64,000 nucleotides of DNA, from positions 3,926,220-3,990,219 of the forward strand of contig NZ_CP012332.1 of assembly GCF_001263175.1 (NCBI RefSeq), given 5' to 3'. The position numbers and the translations under genes are program-made. Positions 25,414-34,682 of the stretch are shown piece after piece (within the stretch, counting starts at the first letter, position 1; the number at the start of each line of letters is the position of its first letter). A model generated the notes under the pieces. That model saw only the letters and a list, made by a program, of their open reading frames with translations, had not been told where the DNA came from and made no database searches. This DNA is from Vulgatibacter incomptus (GTDB lineage Bacteria > Myxococcota > Myxococcia > Myxococcales > Vulgatibacteraceae).

Positions 25414-26202
25414 TCACGGACACGGGCTGCCCTCCGAGGGATCGCCCGCCGACAGCTCCATCACGATGTCCACGCGACGGGCGGCCTCTTCGTCGCTCCA
25501 GGCCGTGTGGCCGGGCAACGGCCGACCCGCGGCGAAGCCGGCCGCAGAGAGCCTGCCCGGCGCGACGTGGTGCGCCTGCTCGAGAAAGCTCACGACCGAC
25601 GCCGCTCTCGCGGCGGAGAGGTCCCAGTTGTTGCGGAACCGGGCCGAGCGGATCGGGCGCTCGTCGGTGTGGCCCTCGACCCGGATCGGGATGCAGAGCG
25701 GCACGATCTCCTCCGCGATCGCGTCGAGGATCGGGATCGCCTCGGGCTGGAGGGCGGCCTCGGCCGAGGCGAAGAACCGCGAGGCCGACATGCGGATGAT
25801 CAGCCGCTCGCCCTCGGCCTCCACCGTCACGGCGCTGGCGTGCTGGTCCCGGAGCAGGGCCCGCAGCCGCGTCTCCAGCTTTCGGCGCGTGCGCTCGGCC
25901 CGCTCCTTCTCCCGGTCGACCGGGCGCATCGGGCTCCCCGACTCCTGGCCGATTCCGTCGCTGCCGCCGGTCGGCGGCCCCTGGAAGAGCGGGAGCTTCT
26001 CGACGCCGCCCGTGCCCTCGAAGTGCAACGCGAAGCGGATCGCGCTCGACACCTGGATCAGCCGCTCGTTGTCCACGCGGCTGACGGCGTACATCACCAC
26101 GAAGAAGGCGAAGAGCAGGGTGATGAAGTCCGCGTACGAGACGAGCCATCGCTCGTGGTTCTCGTGCTCCTCCTCGTGGTGCTTCTTCTTCCTTCGCGAC
26201 AT
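25414..26202 (-). CDS. motB: Flagellar stator protein MotB
   Basis: A 262-residue stator subunit. A charged N-terminus (SRRKKKHHEEEHENHERWL) leads into the single helix, with the essential proton-path Asp at residue 25 (SYADFITLLFAFFVVMYAVS). The C-terminal OmpA-like peptidoglycan-binding domain shows VEGHTDERPI and NNWDLSAARAASVVSFL. The ORF continues upstream, but ATG 26202 gives the canonical start. It follows motA by two bases. Confidence 0.95.
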   Translation of the reverse strand: MSRRKKKHHEEEHENHERWLVSYADFITLLFAFFVVMYAVSRVDNERLIQVSSAIRFALHFEGTGGVEKLPLFQGPPTGGSDGIGQESGSPMRPVDREKERAERTRRKLETRLRALLRDQHASAVTVEAEGERLIIRMSASRFFASAEAALQPEAIPILDAIAEEIVPLCIPIRVEGHTDERPIRSARFRNNWDLSAARAASVVSFLEQAHHVAPGRLSAAGFAAGRPLPGHTAWSDEEAARRVDIVMELSAGDPSEGSPCP

Positions 26203-26204
26203 CG

Positions 26205-26975
26205 TCAGGCCGCCTGCTTCGCTTCTGCGCCGAGGCCGCCGGCGTAGGAGCGCAGCTTCTCCTCGAGCACCCGCGGGTTCAGCCCCTCCTGGATGCCGAG
26301 GATCCCCTCGGTGATGAGCAGCTTCCGCTCCTTCTCGAGGGAGACCTTCCGCTTCAGCTTGTTCGCGATGGGGAGGAAGAGGATGTTCGCCGCGCCCACG
26401 CCGTAGACCGTCGCCACGAAGGCCACCGCGATGCCGCCGCCGAGCTTCGATGGATCGGAGAGGTTCTCCATCACGTGGATGAGGCCGAGCACGGCGCCGA
26501 GGATTCCGACGGTCGGCGCGAAGCCTCCCGCGGACTCGTAGACCTTGGCGCCGATCACCTGCTCCGCGTAGACGGAGTCGATCTCCGCCTCCAGGGACTC
26601 GCGGGCCACCGAGGGATCGACTCCGTCCACCACGTATTGGACGGCCTTGCGGAGGAAGGGATCCTCCAGGCTCGCCACCCGCGACTCCAGGGCGAGCACG
26701 CCCTCTCGCCTCGCGACCGCGGCGAGCTCCCCGATCTGGGCCACCAGGGCCGCCAGGTCGGAGCGGGTCTCGACGAAGGCCATGCGGAGCATCTTCACGC
26801 CGCGCATGAAGTCGCGGGTCGGGAAGGCCACCATCACCGCGCCCAGCGTTCCGCCGAAGACGATGATCGCCGCGGTGAGCTGCATGATCGACGAGGGGTG
26901 TCCGCCCTCGAGGATCTGTCCGAGCAGGATGAAGCCGATCGCGACGACGAGCCCGAGGATGCTGGTGATGTCCAT
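26205..26975 (-). CDS. motA: Flagellar stator protein MotA
   Basis: A 256-residue four-helix stator subunit that pairs with MotB. MDITSILGLVVAIGFILLGQILEGG, read in parts, and the pair of helices around FAPTVGILGAVLGLIHVMENLSDP, read in parts, are typical of the MotA/PomA group in Gram-negative delta-type bacteria. The basic cytosolic loop that contacts FliG lies between helices 2 and 3. It follows flbD by six bases. Confidence 0.95.
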   Translation of the reverse strand: MDITSILGLVVAIGFILLGQILEGGHPSSIMQLTAAIIVFGGTLGAVMVAFPTRDFMRGVKMLRMAFVETRSDLAALVAQIGELAAVARREGVLALESRVASLEDPFLRKAVQYVVDGVDPSVARESLEAEIDSVYAEQVIGAKVYESAGGFAPTVGILGAVLGLIHVMENLSDPSKLGGGIAVAFVATVYGVGAANILFLPIANKLKRKVSLEKERKLLITEGILGIQEGLNPRVLEEKLRSYAGGLGAEAKQAA

Positions 26976-26981
26976 CTTCTT

Positions 26982-27182
26982 CTAATTCCTTTTGACCGGC
27001 GCCTCGTAGAGGGCTCGGCGATAGGCGATCACGCCTTGCACCACCTCGTCGGTCGATTCCTGCACGAGGATCCGTGCGCCGTTCACCAGGGTGACGATGG
27101 TATCCGGCGTGGCCTCGACGGTGGCGATGAGCTCGGCGTTGACGACGATCGCGCGTCCGTCCAGCCGCGTGACGTGGATCAT
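26982..27182 (-). CDS. flbD: FlbD/SwrD-family flagellar protein
   Basis: A 66-residue protein: MIHVTRLDGRAIVVNAELIATVEATPDTIVTLVNGARILV, read in parts. This matches the small FlbD (YlzI/SwrD) family found between flgE and motA in many bacteria. In Bacillus, SwrD increases flagellar torque through the stator. It is unrelated to the Caulobacter regulator also called FlbD. Context between flgE and motA is the conserved one. Confidence 0.9.
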   Translation of the reverse strand: MIHVTRLDGRAIVVNAELIATVEATPDTIVTLVNGARILVQESTDEVVQGVIAYRRALYEAPVKRN

Positions 27183-27231
27183 GTGTGGCTCCAGGGCCCT
27201 TCACGGATCGTGAGGGGCGCCCTCCGCTCGA

Positions 27232-28479
27232 TCAGCGCTTGAGCTGGATCAGATCGGAGAGGAGCTGATCGGCGGTGGTGACGGTCTTCGAGTTCGCCTG
27301 GAAGCCGCGCTGCGCCTCGATCATCCGGATGAACTCCGTGGCGATGTCGACGTTGGACTGCTCCAGCGCGCCCGCGACGATCGCCGCCCTCCCGCCGGAG
27401 GAGGCGGTGCCGATGGTCGGCTCGCCTGCGCTGGGCGCCGGGCCGAGGAGGTTGCCGCCCAGCCGCTCGAGCTGGTCGGGGGCCGCGAAGCTCGCCACCG
27501 CGAGCTGGCCGAGCACTTTGCTGTGACCGTTGGTGAAGGCGCCGACCACCCGGCCCTCTTGGTCGATCGTGATGCCGGCGAGATCGCCTGCGGCCCAGCC
27601 GTCCTGGTTGAGGAAGGAGACCGCCGACGGGTTCGCGAACTGCGTCATGCCGGTGACGTCGAGGGCGAGGGCCTGGGGCGAGGTCGCGCCTTTGGGCAGG
27701 AAGTTGCTCGTCTGGTTGTCGGAGACGAGCTTGCCGTCGGTGTCGAAGGTCAGATCGCCGGCGGCGATCTCGGTGAGCGTGCCGGCGGCGCCGCCCTGCA
27801 GGCCGCCTCCGTCCGTCATGGCGTGCCACTCCCAGCTCCCGTCGGCCGTCTTCCGGTAGAAGACCTCCACCGAGTGCGCCGCGCCGAGGGAGTCGAAGAT
27901 CGTGACGCTGCTCGAGAAGTTCGACGTGTCCCGCGGGTTCGCCGGATCCCAGGGCGGGAGGATCGCCGCGTCCGCCTGGAGGTTCGCCTTGATCGTGACC
28001 GAGCCGGTGGCCTTCGGCGGCGACGCCGCGCCGGCGAGGGCGAGGTCTCCGAGCTTGCCCGAGACGGTCCCGACGGCGTCCGCCTGCCAGCCCTGCACCC
28101 GGAGACCGTCGAGGTTCACGAGGTAGCCGTCGGAGTCGACGGTGAACTGGCCGGCCCGCGTGTAGTAGGAGCCGTCGCGGCCCGCGTGGTTGCCGCGCAC
28201 CACGAAGTAGCCGCTCCCCTGGAGCGCCAAATCGGTGGCGAGGCCGGTTTGGATCAGCGCGCCCTGGGTGATGATCCGCTGGATCGCCTGGATGTTGACG
28301 CCGAGGCCGCGGCCGCCGGCGCCCATCAGGCTCTGGGCGAGCGCCTCTTCGAAGGCGACCCGGCTCCCCTTGAAGCCGATGGTGTTCGCGTTGGCGATGT
28401 TGTCGCCCACTACGGAGAGATCGAGGCTGCTGGAAGCAAGCCCGCTGGCGCCCGTATGGAGAGAGGAGGTGAGGCTCAA
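27232..28479 (-). CDS. flgE: Flagellar hook protein FlgE
   Basis: A 415-residue hook subunit. The rod/hook N-terminus (SLTSSLHTGASGLASSSLDLSVVGDNIANANTIGFKGSRVAFEE, read in parts) and C-terminal EQSNVDIATEFIRMIEAQRGFQANSKTVTTADQLL, read in parts, are diagnostic, with TRAGQFTVDSDGYLVN in the middle. Length is typical of a hook with D0-D2 domains. The 37-base gap to flgD and the 49-base gap to flbD contain no obvious promoter. Confidence 0.96.
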   Translation of the reverse strand: MSLTSSLHTGASGLASSSLDLSVVGDNIANANTIGFKGSRVAFEEALAQSLMGAGGRGLGVNIQAIQRIITQGALIQTGLATDLALQGSGYFVVRGNHAGRDGSYYTRAGQFTVDSDGYLVNLDGLRVQGWQADAVGTVSGKLGDLALAGAASPPKATGSVTIKANLQADAAILPPWDPANPRDTSNFSSSVTIFDSLGAAHSVEVFYRKTADGSWEWHAMTDGGGLQGGAAGTLTEIAAGDLTFDTDGKLVSDNQTSNFLPKGATSPQALALDVTGMTQFANPSAVSFLNQDGWAAGDLAGITIDQEGRVVGAFTNGHSKVLGQLAVASFAAPDQLERLGGNLLGPAPSAGEPTIGTASSGGRAAIVAGALEQSNVDIATEFIRMIEAQRGFQANSKTVTTADQLLSDLIQLKR

Positions 28480-28516
28480 GGCTGATTCCTTTCCCGCGCG
28501 CTCGCGCGGCCTTCGA

Positions 28517-29173
28517 TCACGAGTGAATCTCGACCACGTCCGACAGCTTGATCCGCCTGCCGGCGACGATCAGCTCGGGGTAACCGTTTGCAAAGGACAC
28601 GCCGGACGCGATCGCGCGCCCGCGCTGCTCGACAGAGACGCTCTTTCCCTTCTCGTCTGCGGCGGCGATCCGGACCTTGTAGTCGCCGGCGGGCAGCGGC
28701 ACGCCGCTGTCGTCGAGGCCGTCCCAGCCGTAGGTGAACGAGCCCTTCTCCGCGGCGCCGAGCCGGATGGTGCGCACGGTCTTTCCCGTGGAGTCGGTCA
28801 CGGTCACCGTCACGGTGGAGGCCGGCGCGGAGAGCTCCGCCATCACGTTGGCGCCCGAGACGCCGTCCAGGTGGACCGAGTCCGTGCGGTAGACGAGCTC
28901 GCGGCCCACGAGCGACGCGGTCGCGGTCTGGTTGCTCGAGGTCTGCGCGATCAGCAGGGAGTCCAGCCTGCTGCCGATCCCCTGGAGCTGCTCGAGGTTC
29001 GCGAACTGCGCGAGCTGCGCCACGAAGGCCTGGCTGTCCATGGGGCTCGTCGGGTCCTGGTTCCCGAGCTGGGCCATGAGCAGCTTGACGAAATCGTCCT
29101 TGCCGAGGGAGCTGTCGGCGCGGTCGGCCGAGGCGGCGGCCGGCTGCGAGATCGGGATGCCAGAGGCGTACAT
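28517..29173 (-). CDS. flgD: Hook assembly scaffold FlgD
   Basis: A 218-residue hook-cap protein. The N-terminal export region contains LGKDDFVKLLMAQLGNQDPTSPMD (read in parts) and FVAQLAQFANLEQL, both diagnostic. A FlnD/Ig-like domain follows (GWDGLDDSGVPLPAGDYKVRI), closing with the ISPGYPEL-like segment SFANGYPELIVAGRRIKLSDV. It lies between fliK and flgE, as usual. Confidence 0.95.
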   Translation of the reverse strand: MYASGIPISQPAAASADRADSSLGKDDFVKLLMAQLGNQDPTSPMDSQAFVAQLAQFANLEQLQGIGSRLDSLLIAQTSSNQTATASLVGRELVYRTDSVHLDGVSGANVMAELSAPASTVTVTVTDSTGKTVRTIRLGAAEKGSFTYGWDGLDDSGVPLPAGDYKVRIAAADEKGKSVSVEQRGRAIASGVSFANGYPELIVAGRRIKLSDVVEIHS

Positions 29174-29182
29174 GGAGTTCTC

Positions 29183-30877
29183 CTAGGCTTTCACGTGGAC
29201 GGAAGTCGGAAGGTCCGGAAGGCTCGAGGGCTCTCGCCGCTCGCCTATGCGCTTCACGTCGCGGGGATCCTTCTCGTCGGCGCGCGTGCGGCGGCGCTCC
29301 GGGACGGGCGCGGCGTGGACGCGGCCCTCGGCGGCGGCGTTGACGGCCAGGAGGCCGAGGCGCAGGCCGGCGCCTGCGAGGGCGACGCGGAGCTCCGCCT
29401 CGTTCGCGGCCATCGCCGGCGCGACGGCGCCGTTGGCGCGTACCTCGAGCGTGCCGTCCTGGATGCGGAGGTCCACGGCGAGGTCGCCGCCGCGGGAATC
29501 GCGAACGAAGATCCTGGCGCCGCCCGGATCGAGGGAGAGCCCCAGCCCTTCGGTCGGGAGGAGGAGGCTCGGATCGTCGATGGATGGCGTGGTGGCTGCG
29601 CGCTCTGCGGCCTTGGGCTCGGGGACGGCCGTCGCGGCGGCCGGCTCGCGCAGGTGGGGCGTCACGGGTAGGTCGTGCGACGGGCGGGTGGCGTGTTTCG
29701 CCTCGTCGCGCACCTGCTCGAGCGCTCGCGGGCCTCTTCCGCTGTGGAGCTCGGCTGGCTCCGCAGGGCTCCACGAGGAGGCGGGCTCGGCCTCGAGCCG
29801 GGCGGCGACTTCCTGCGCCGACCGGGCAGTCGACTGCACGTCAACGCGTGGCGCGCCTGAGACGCGCTCGAGCGCCTGCTCGGAGCGGTGCTGCGGATCG
29901 TGATCGGCCGAGGAGTCGAGTGTGGGCCGCAGTGTCGCCTCGGGGCGGATCGCGTCGAAACCCGATCGGGCCTGGGGCGTGGCGACCTCCGTCACGTCCG
30001 TGCGGTTCCCGGTCGCGAGATCGACCTTCGAGCCGAGGCTCTCACCGACGTTCTCGCTCACGTCCGCGTCAGGCTTCGTCATGAACCCCGGGGGCTCCAG
30101 AGCAAGGTGCGAAGCGGATTCGCCGATGTGCGCTTCGACCTTCGGCTCGACGCGCGCTTCGGCCTGCCCGTCAGAATGCGAACCCGCGAGTGCGCCGGAG
30201 TGCATGGGCGGGCGTGTGCCCGTGTGCGCCCCGGAGTGCGTGCCAGGGCGCGTGCCCGTGAGCTCGTCGGCGGCCCGATCGGCGCCCGGGAGGGTGCCGC
30301 CCTCCGGGTTCGCGTGCGAGGCCTTCGCAACCTCCAGGCCCCTGGGCTCGGACTTCGCCTCGCTCTCCGTAAGCCGGACCGAGCTCGAAGCGCCCGCGCG
30401 TTCCGCTCGGGGAAGCGCCCGCATCGCGGGAGCGCTCTCGCCCTTCGCCAGGTGATTGGCGTGCTCGGCTCGGATCCCTTCGCCGCTCGCGTGGGTCTCC
30501 TGCCCGCGGGTCGGTCTCCCGGGAATCAGGCCCGCGGTCCCTTCGCGGTGGTTCGAGGCGACGTTCCGCTCCTCGCTGGCGGCGCGAGGTGCGCCGACTC
30601 CGGCCTCTCGCCGAACGACCACGTGCGCCCCGGCCGATCCGCCTGCCTTCTCCGCGACGCCGGTCTCTCGCCGAACGGCCTCGTGCGAAAAAACCGCCGA
30701 TCCGCCTGACTTCTCGACGACGCCGGCCGCCGGCTGGACGCCCCCGCCCAGCGCGAGGGCGAGGGCGGTGCCGAAGGCGGGCTCGTCCTCGGCTCGATGT
30801 CCGTTCCGGGTGCCGCCGGCTCGCCGCGACGGAGGAGAAGCGGGGGCGATCGCACCCGGGATCGGGAGGTTCTTCAT
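29183..30877 (-). CDS. fliK: Hook-length control protein FliK-like
   Basis: A 564-residue, low-complexity protein in the fliK slot between motE and flgD. The N-terminal three quarters is disordered (Ala, Glu, Arg, Ser, His rich) and repetitive. A folded C-terminal domain (about 440-530) carries the FliK_C-like pattern GLGLSLDPGGARIFVRDSRG then LRIQDGTLEVRANGA and ELRVALAGAGLRLGLLAVN. FliK acts as a secreted ruler and triggers the FlhB switch. Imperfect internal repeats include EKSGGSAVFSHEAVRRETGV / EKAGGSAGAHVVVRREAGV and several GTRP/HSGA units (about 205-235). The start overlaps the motE stop. Confidence 0.82.
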   Translation of the reverse strand: MKNLPIPGAIAPASPPSRRAGGTRNGHRAEDEPAFGTALALALGGGVQPAAGVVEKSGGSAVFSHEAVRRETGVAEKAGGSAGAHVVVRREAGVGAPRAASEERNVASNHREGTAGLIPGRPTRGQETHASGEGIRAEHANHLAKGESAPAMRALPRAERAGASSSVRLTESEAKSEPRGLEVAKASHANPEGGTLPGADRAADELTGTRPGTHSGAHTGTRPPMHSGALAGSHSDGQAEARVEPKVEAHIGESASHLALEPPGFMTKPDADVSENVGESLGSKVDLATGNRTDVTEVATPQARSGFDAIRPEATLRPTLDSSADHDPQHRSEQALERVSGAPRVDVQSTARSAQEVAARLEAEPASSWSPAEPAELHSGRGPRALEQVRDEAKHATRPSHDLPVTPHLREPAAATAVPEPKAAERAATTPSIDDPSLLLPTEGLGLSLDPGGARIFVRDSRGGDLAVDLRIQDGTLEVRANGAVAPAMAANEAELRVALAGAGLRLGLLAVNAAAEGRVHAAPVPERRRTRADEKDPRDVKRIGERREPSSLPDLPTSVHVKA

Positions 30878-31563
30878 CTCGGCTGGTCCTGAAGCGGAAG
30901 GCGGGCCATCTCTTCGACGAGGCGGCCGGCCTTCTCCGGAGGGAGGCGTGCGAGGATCGGCCCGGAGTCGGCGGGCCGCATCGACGCAAGGAGACGGGCG
31001 GCGAGGGGGCGCTCCACCCGCCCCACCAACGCCGCCGCCTGCTGGGGCTTCATGCCCCGAAGCGATTTCGCGAGGTGGGCGAGGCGATCGGCGTCGACGT
31101 CGGCGCCCGCCGTCGCAGAGGCGTCGTCCGTCTTCTGCGGGAGCTCGCCCGTGTCTGCAGCCGGAGGCGCCTCGCCGGCCTGGGCCGCGCCGCCGGGATC
31201 GGCCGCCGCTGGAGCAGCGTCCTTGGCCTTCTCGAGCGCCCGCTCGAGTCGGGTGGTCTCGCTCTGCAGCGCCTTGCGCGCGCCGTCGATCTCTGCCGCC
31301 AGCGCTTCGAGGCTCTTCCGTTCGTCCGCGAGGCGCTCCGCCTCCGCCTGTCGCTCCCGCCTTCCGCGCGCGAGCTCGTCGCGGAGCGCGTCGGCGGAGA
31401 GCGACGGAGGGATGGTCCGGCTCGAGGCGGCAGGCGCCGATGCAGCAGCCACCTGCGCGTCCGGCACCGATGCCACGTCCGGCGCCGAGGCGCGGGCGAA
31501 GGAGGTGAACGCCGCCGTCAGGCCGACCGCCACGGCGAGGCCGCCGATGATCTCCCTACGCAT
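30874..31563 (-). CDS. motE: MotE-like periplasmic flagellar protein
   Basis: A 229-residue secreted protein with a signal/anchor segment (MRREIIGGLAVAVGLTAAFTS), a coiled coil (about 60-115, LARGRRERQAEAERLADE), a low-complexity linker and a C-terminal MgtE-N/FliG-N-like domain (LAKSLRGMKPQQAAALVGR then LASMRPADSGPILARLPPEKAGRLVEEM). This is the MotE layout; in Sinorhizobium MotE acts as a chaperone for a stator-linked periplasmic protein. It sits between fliI and fliK, taking the place where fliJ usually lies. Confidence 0.8.
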   Translation of the reverse strand: MRREIIGGLAVAVGLTAAFTSFARASAPDVASVPDAQVAAASAPAASSRTIPPSLSADALRDELARGRRERQAEAERLADERKSLEALAAEIDGARKALQSETTRLERALEKAKDAAPAAADPGGAAQAGEAPPAADTGELPQKTDDASATAGADVDADRLAHLAKSLRGMKPQQAAALVGRVERPLAARLLASMRPADSGPILARLPPEKAGRLVEEMARLPLQDQPR

Positions 31564-32893
31564 GTCGAGGCTCTCCTGGGGTCGAGAGGAGGCCGGCGAG
31601 CTTCGTCAGGCTCTCGCCGAGGCCGGTGCGCTCGTCGGGCGCCTGGCGGAGGAATCCCTCCAGCGCCGGCATCACCCGGATCGCCCGATCCACCTTCGGA
31701 TTCGTCCCCTGTGCGTAGACGCCGACCTCGATCAGATCCGCTGCCTCGCGGTGGGCGGAGAGGAGCTGCCGCGCCGCGGTGGCGAGCTCGAGGTGGCGAG
31801 GGCTCGCGACCTCCGTCATCACGCGGCTCACGCTGGCGAGCAGGTCGATCGCGGGGAAGTGGCCCGCGCCCGCGAGCTTCCGCGAGAGCACCACGTGCCC
31901 GTCCAGGATCGATTTCGCGGTGTCCACCACGGGATCGGTGAGATCGTCGCCCTCCGCGAGGACGGTGTAGATCGCCGTGATGCTGCCCTCGCCCGCGTCG
32001 TTGCCGGCGCGCTCGAGGAGCCTCGGCATCATCGCGAAGACCGACGGCGGGTAGCCCTTGGACGTCGGCGGCTCGCCGGCGGCGAGGCCGACCTCCCGCT
32101 GCGCCATCGCCACGCGGGTGAGCGAATCCATCAGCAGCAGCACCCGCTTGCCCCGGGCGCGGAAGTGCTCCGCCACCGCGGTGGCGGCCATCGCCGCGCG
32201 GATCCGGATCAGCGGCGGCTCGTCGCTCGTGGCCACCACCACCACCGACCGCGCCCGGCCCTCGGGGCCCAGGTCGCGCTCGACGAACTCCCGGACCTCG
32301 CGGCCGCGCTCGCCCACCAGGCCGACGACCACGACGTCGACCTCCGCGCTCCGCGAGAGCATGCCGAGGAGCACGCTCTTGCCCACGCCGGCGCCGGCGA
32401 GAATTCCCAGGCGCTGGCCCTCGCCCAGGGTGAGGAAGGTGTCGAGGGCGCGGATCCCGAGGGGGAGCGGAGCCGAGATCCTCCGACGCGACATCGCGGG
32501 AGGCGGCGCGGCCTGGAGTGGCACGCGGCTCGTGAGCAGGGGCGCCGGGCCTCCGTCCAGGGGCCGCATCGACGGATCCACCACCCGCCCCAGGAGCGCC
32601 GGACCCACCGGCAGATCGGACGAGTCGCGGCGCGGGATCACCGCGGATCCCTCGCCGATGCCGGCGGCCTCGGCGAAGGGCATCAGGAGCGCCGTGCTCC
32701 CGTCGAAGCCCACCACCTCCGCAGGCACGACCTTGCCTCCGGCGGCGAGGATGTCGCATTGGGCGCCCATCGTCGCGCCCGGCAGCGCCGCCTCGAGGAC
32801 CAGCCCCGCCGCGCGCACGATCCGCCCCTGCACCACGAGCGGCTCGGTCTCGGCAAGGGCCTCGCGCAGGCGCGCCGGGTCGAAGAGGCTCAT
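31556..32893 (-). CDS. fliI: Flagellar export ATPase FliI
   Basis: A 445-residue hexameric ATPase powering export. The Walker A GAGVGKS is at about 167-173, followed by VGLVGERGREVREF and LLLMDSLTRVAMAQREVGLAAGEPPTSKGYPPSVF, read in parts, all conserved in FliI. The end of the gene overlaps the start of motE by eight bases. Length is normal. Confidence 0.97.
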   Translation of the reverse strand: MSLFDPARLREALAETEPLVVQGRIVRAAGLVLEAALPGATMGAQCDILAAGGKVVPAEVVGFDGSTALLMPFAEAAGIGEGSAVIPRRDSSDLPVGPALLGRVVDPSMRPLDGGPAPLLTSRVPLQAAPPPAMSRRRISAPLPLGIRALDTFLTLGEGQRLGILAGAGVGKSVLLGMLSRSAEVDVVVVGLVGERGREVREFVERDLGPEGRARSVVVVATSDEPPLIRIRAAMAATAVAEHFRARGKRVLLLMDSLTRVAMAQREVGLAAGEPPTSKGYPPSVFAMMPRLLERAGNDAGEGSITAIYTVLAEGDDLTDPVVDTAKSILDGHVVLSRKLAGAGHFPAIDLLASVSRVMTEVASPRHLELATAARQLLSAHREAADLIEVGVYAQGTNPKVDRAIRVMPALEGFLRQAPDERTGLGESLTKLAGLLSTPGEPRHA

Positions 32894-33636
32894 CGAGTCC
32901 TGCCCTCGGCGAGCGCCCTGCCGACGGAGCGCTCGAGCTGCGCGAAGCGCGTGTCGAGCCTGCCGTCCACGCTGGCGAAGTCGGCGTCGACCATGCAGTC
33001 GCCGCGGGAGAGGGAGGGGTCCGCCGCCAGCTTCAGCTTCGCCGCGAGGAGGACGTCGATCCGCTCGGCGCCGCCGCTCTGCTCGATCAGCTCCTTGTCG
33101 GCCGGGTGGAGGCGCAGGGTGAGGGTGCGCGACTCGCCGGCGCGCCGCACCGCGGATCGCACGAGGGCGAAGAGGGGCTCCGCGCTGGCGGAGAGCTCCG
33201 TCTCGAGGATGCGCCTCGCGACCTGGAAGCCGATCTCGAGGGCGTCGGCGCGGGCCTGCTCCGCGAGGCGCTCCGACTCCGAACGCAGGCGCTCCACCGA
33301 CGCCACGACCCGCGAGATCAGGCCGGCGTCGATGGGCGGCTCGTAGCTCGGCGCGGGGGGAGCGGCCGGCCGCGGAGGGCCCGGCGTGCGCGCGATCGAG
33401 GGCAGCGGCACGTTCTTCTCTGCGACGTGTGCCGCATCCGGGACGTCGAGTTCCTCCAGTGCCGGCAGGTCCATCGGCGAGGGCGCTTCCTCCGCGACCG
33501 TCGCGCTCTCGTCGTGGCGGGAGAACGCCCGCACCCAGGGCCCCGGGCTCTCGGGGACGGACGCGAGGAAGCGTGGACGTCGGATCGCGGCGGGATCCGG
33601 CGGCTGCTGCACGTGGCTCGATCGGGGAAACGGCAC
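32890..33636 (-). CDS. fliH: Flagellar export protein FliH (FliI regulator/stator)
   Basis: A 248-residue protein: a Pro-rich N-terminal half, then a helical segment (VASVERLRSESERLAEQARADALEIGFQVARRILETEL, read in parts) and a V-ATPase E-subunit-like C-terminal domain (LTLRLHPADKELIEQSGG). The ending with GDCMVDADFASVDGRLDTRFAQLER is typical of FliH, which links FliI to the C ring. The GTG start at 33636 is supported by AAGGAG six bases upstream; the open frame continues far upstream but overlaps fliG. Confidence 0.88.
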   Translation of the reverse strand: MPFPRSSHVQQPPDPAAIRRPRFLASVPESPGPWVRAFSRHDESATVAEEAPSPMDLPALEELDVPDAAHVAEKNVPLPSIARTPGPPRPAAPPAPSYEPPIDAGLISRVVASVERLRSESERLAEQARADALEIGFQVARRILETELSASAEPLFALVRSAVRRAGESRTLTLRLHPADKELIEQSGGAERIDVLLAAKLKLAADPSLSRGDCMVDADFASVDGRLDTRFAQLERSVGRALAEGRTR

Positions 33637-33642
33637 GGGGCG

Positions 33643-33648
33643 CTCCTT
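33643..33648 (-). promoter_or_regulatory. Shine-Dalgarno site deciding the fliH GTG start
   Basis: AAGGAG, touching the fliG stop codon, lies six bases upstream of GTG 33636. This fixes the start of fliH within a much longer open frame. Confidence 0.6.
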
Positions 33649-34679
33649 CAGACCATCGCGTCGCTGGCGGAGACGATGGTGATGCGGCCCTGGTCGGCGA
33701 GGTCGCGGGTGAGCTGGACGATCTCGGCCTGAGCCTCCTCCACGACCGAGAGCCGCACCGGGCCCTTGGCCTCCAGGTCGTCCGCGAGCATCTGTCCCGC
33801 GCGGGCCGACAGGTTCCGGACGAACTTCTCGACGAGGGCCCGGGTCGCGCCCTTGAGGGCCACCGCCAGCCGTCCGATGTCGACGTCCTTGAGCAGCGTC
33901 TGGATGTCGCGATCCCCGAGGCTGCTCAGGTCCTCGAAGGTAAAGAGCTTGCCGCGCAGCTCCGCCGCGAGCGAGGCATCGATCCGCTCGATCTCGGCCA
34001 CGAGCTCCGACTGCCGTGCCCCGGGCGTCCGCCTCAGGATCTCGAGGGCGGCGTGCTTGCCGTCGACGCGCCTCATGCCGCCGGACGCCGCCGCGGAGAG
34101 CTCGGCGGTCAGCGCCCGCGCCACCTCGGCCAGCACCTCGGGGGAGACCGAGTCGACCGTCGCCATCCGGCGGATCACCTGGGACCGCATCTCGTCGGGG
34201 AGATGGTCCATGGTGTCCGCCGCCTTCTCGGGCGGGAGGGAGCCGAGGACGAGCGCCACCGTCTGGGGATGCTCGCGCACGAGGATCATCGCGAGGGCCT
34301 CGGGATCCGCGTCGCCGATCGGCGCCAGCGGATCGTTCGGCTCCCGAGGCAAGGCTCCTCTCTCGAAGGCGCGGCGCGCGAGCTCGGGGCCGTGGGCGCG
34401 CTCGGTGAGCTCGCGGAGGAGCTCCTCGCCGGCCTGGACCTCGCCGCCGACGTTCTCCATCGAGGCCACGAAGCTTCGGAGGGCGTCGGGCACCTCGTTC
34501 GTCTGACCCCGTCGGAGCTCCTTGGCGCCGAGGGCGATCTTGCGCACCTCTTCTTCGCCCAGGAGGCGCACCACGTCCTCCGCCGACTCGCGGCCGAGGC
34601 CGAGGAGAAGGGCCGCCGCCCGGCGTGCTCCGGTGCCCGATTCGGACACCTCTAGTTTCGTTGCCGGATCTGCAGGCAT
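33648..34679 (-). CDS. fliG: Flagellar motor switch protein FliG
   Basis: A 343-residue rotor protein. The N-terminal FliF-binding domain (ARRAAALLLGLGRESAEDVVRLL, read in parts), middle domain with the EHPQ motif at 136-139 (REHPQTVALVLGSLPPEKAA) and C-terminal torque-generating domain (LFTFEDLSSLGDRDIQTLLKDVD then LVEKFVRNLSARAGQMLADDL, read in parts) are all present in order. It lies four bases after fliF. Confidence 0.97.
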   Translation of the reverse strand: MPADPATKLEVSESGTGARRAAALLLGLGRESAEDVVRLLGEEEVRKIALGAKELRRGQTNEVPDALRSFVASMENVGGEVQAGEELLRELTERAHGPELARRAFERGALPREPNDPLAPIGDADPEALAMILVREHPQTVALVLGSLPPEKAADTMDHLPDEMRSQVIRRMATVDSVSPEVLAEVARALTAELSAAASGGMRRVDGKHAALEILRRTPGARQSELVAEIERIDASLAAELRGKLFTFEDLSSLGDRDIQTLLKDVDIGRLAVALKGATRALVEKFVRNLSARAGQMLADDLEAKGPVRLSVVEEAQAEIVQLTRDLADQGRITIVSASDAMV

Positions 34680-34682
34680 TGC

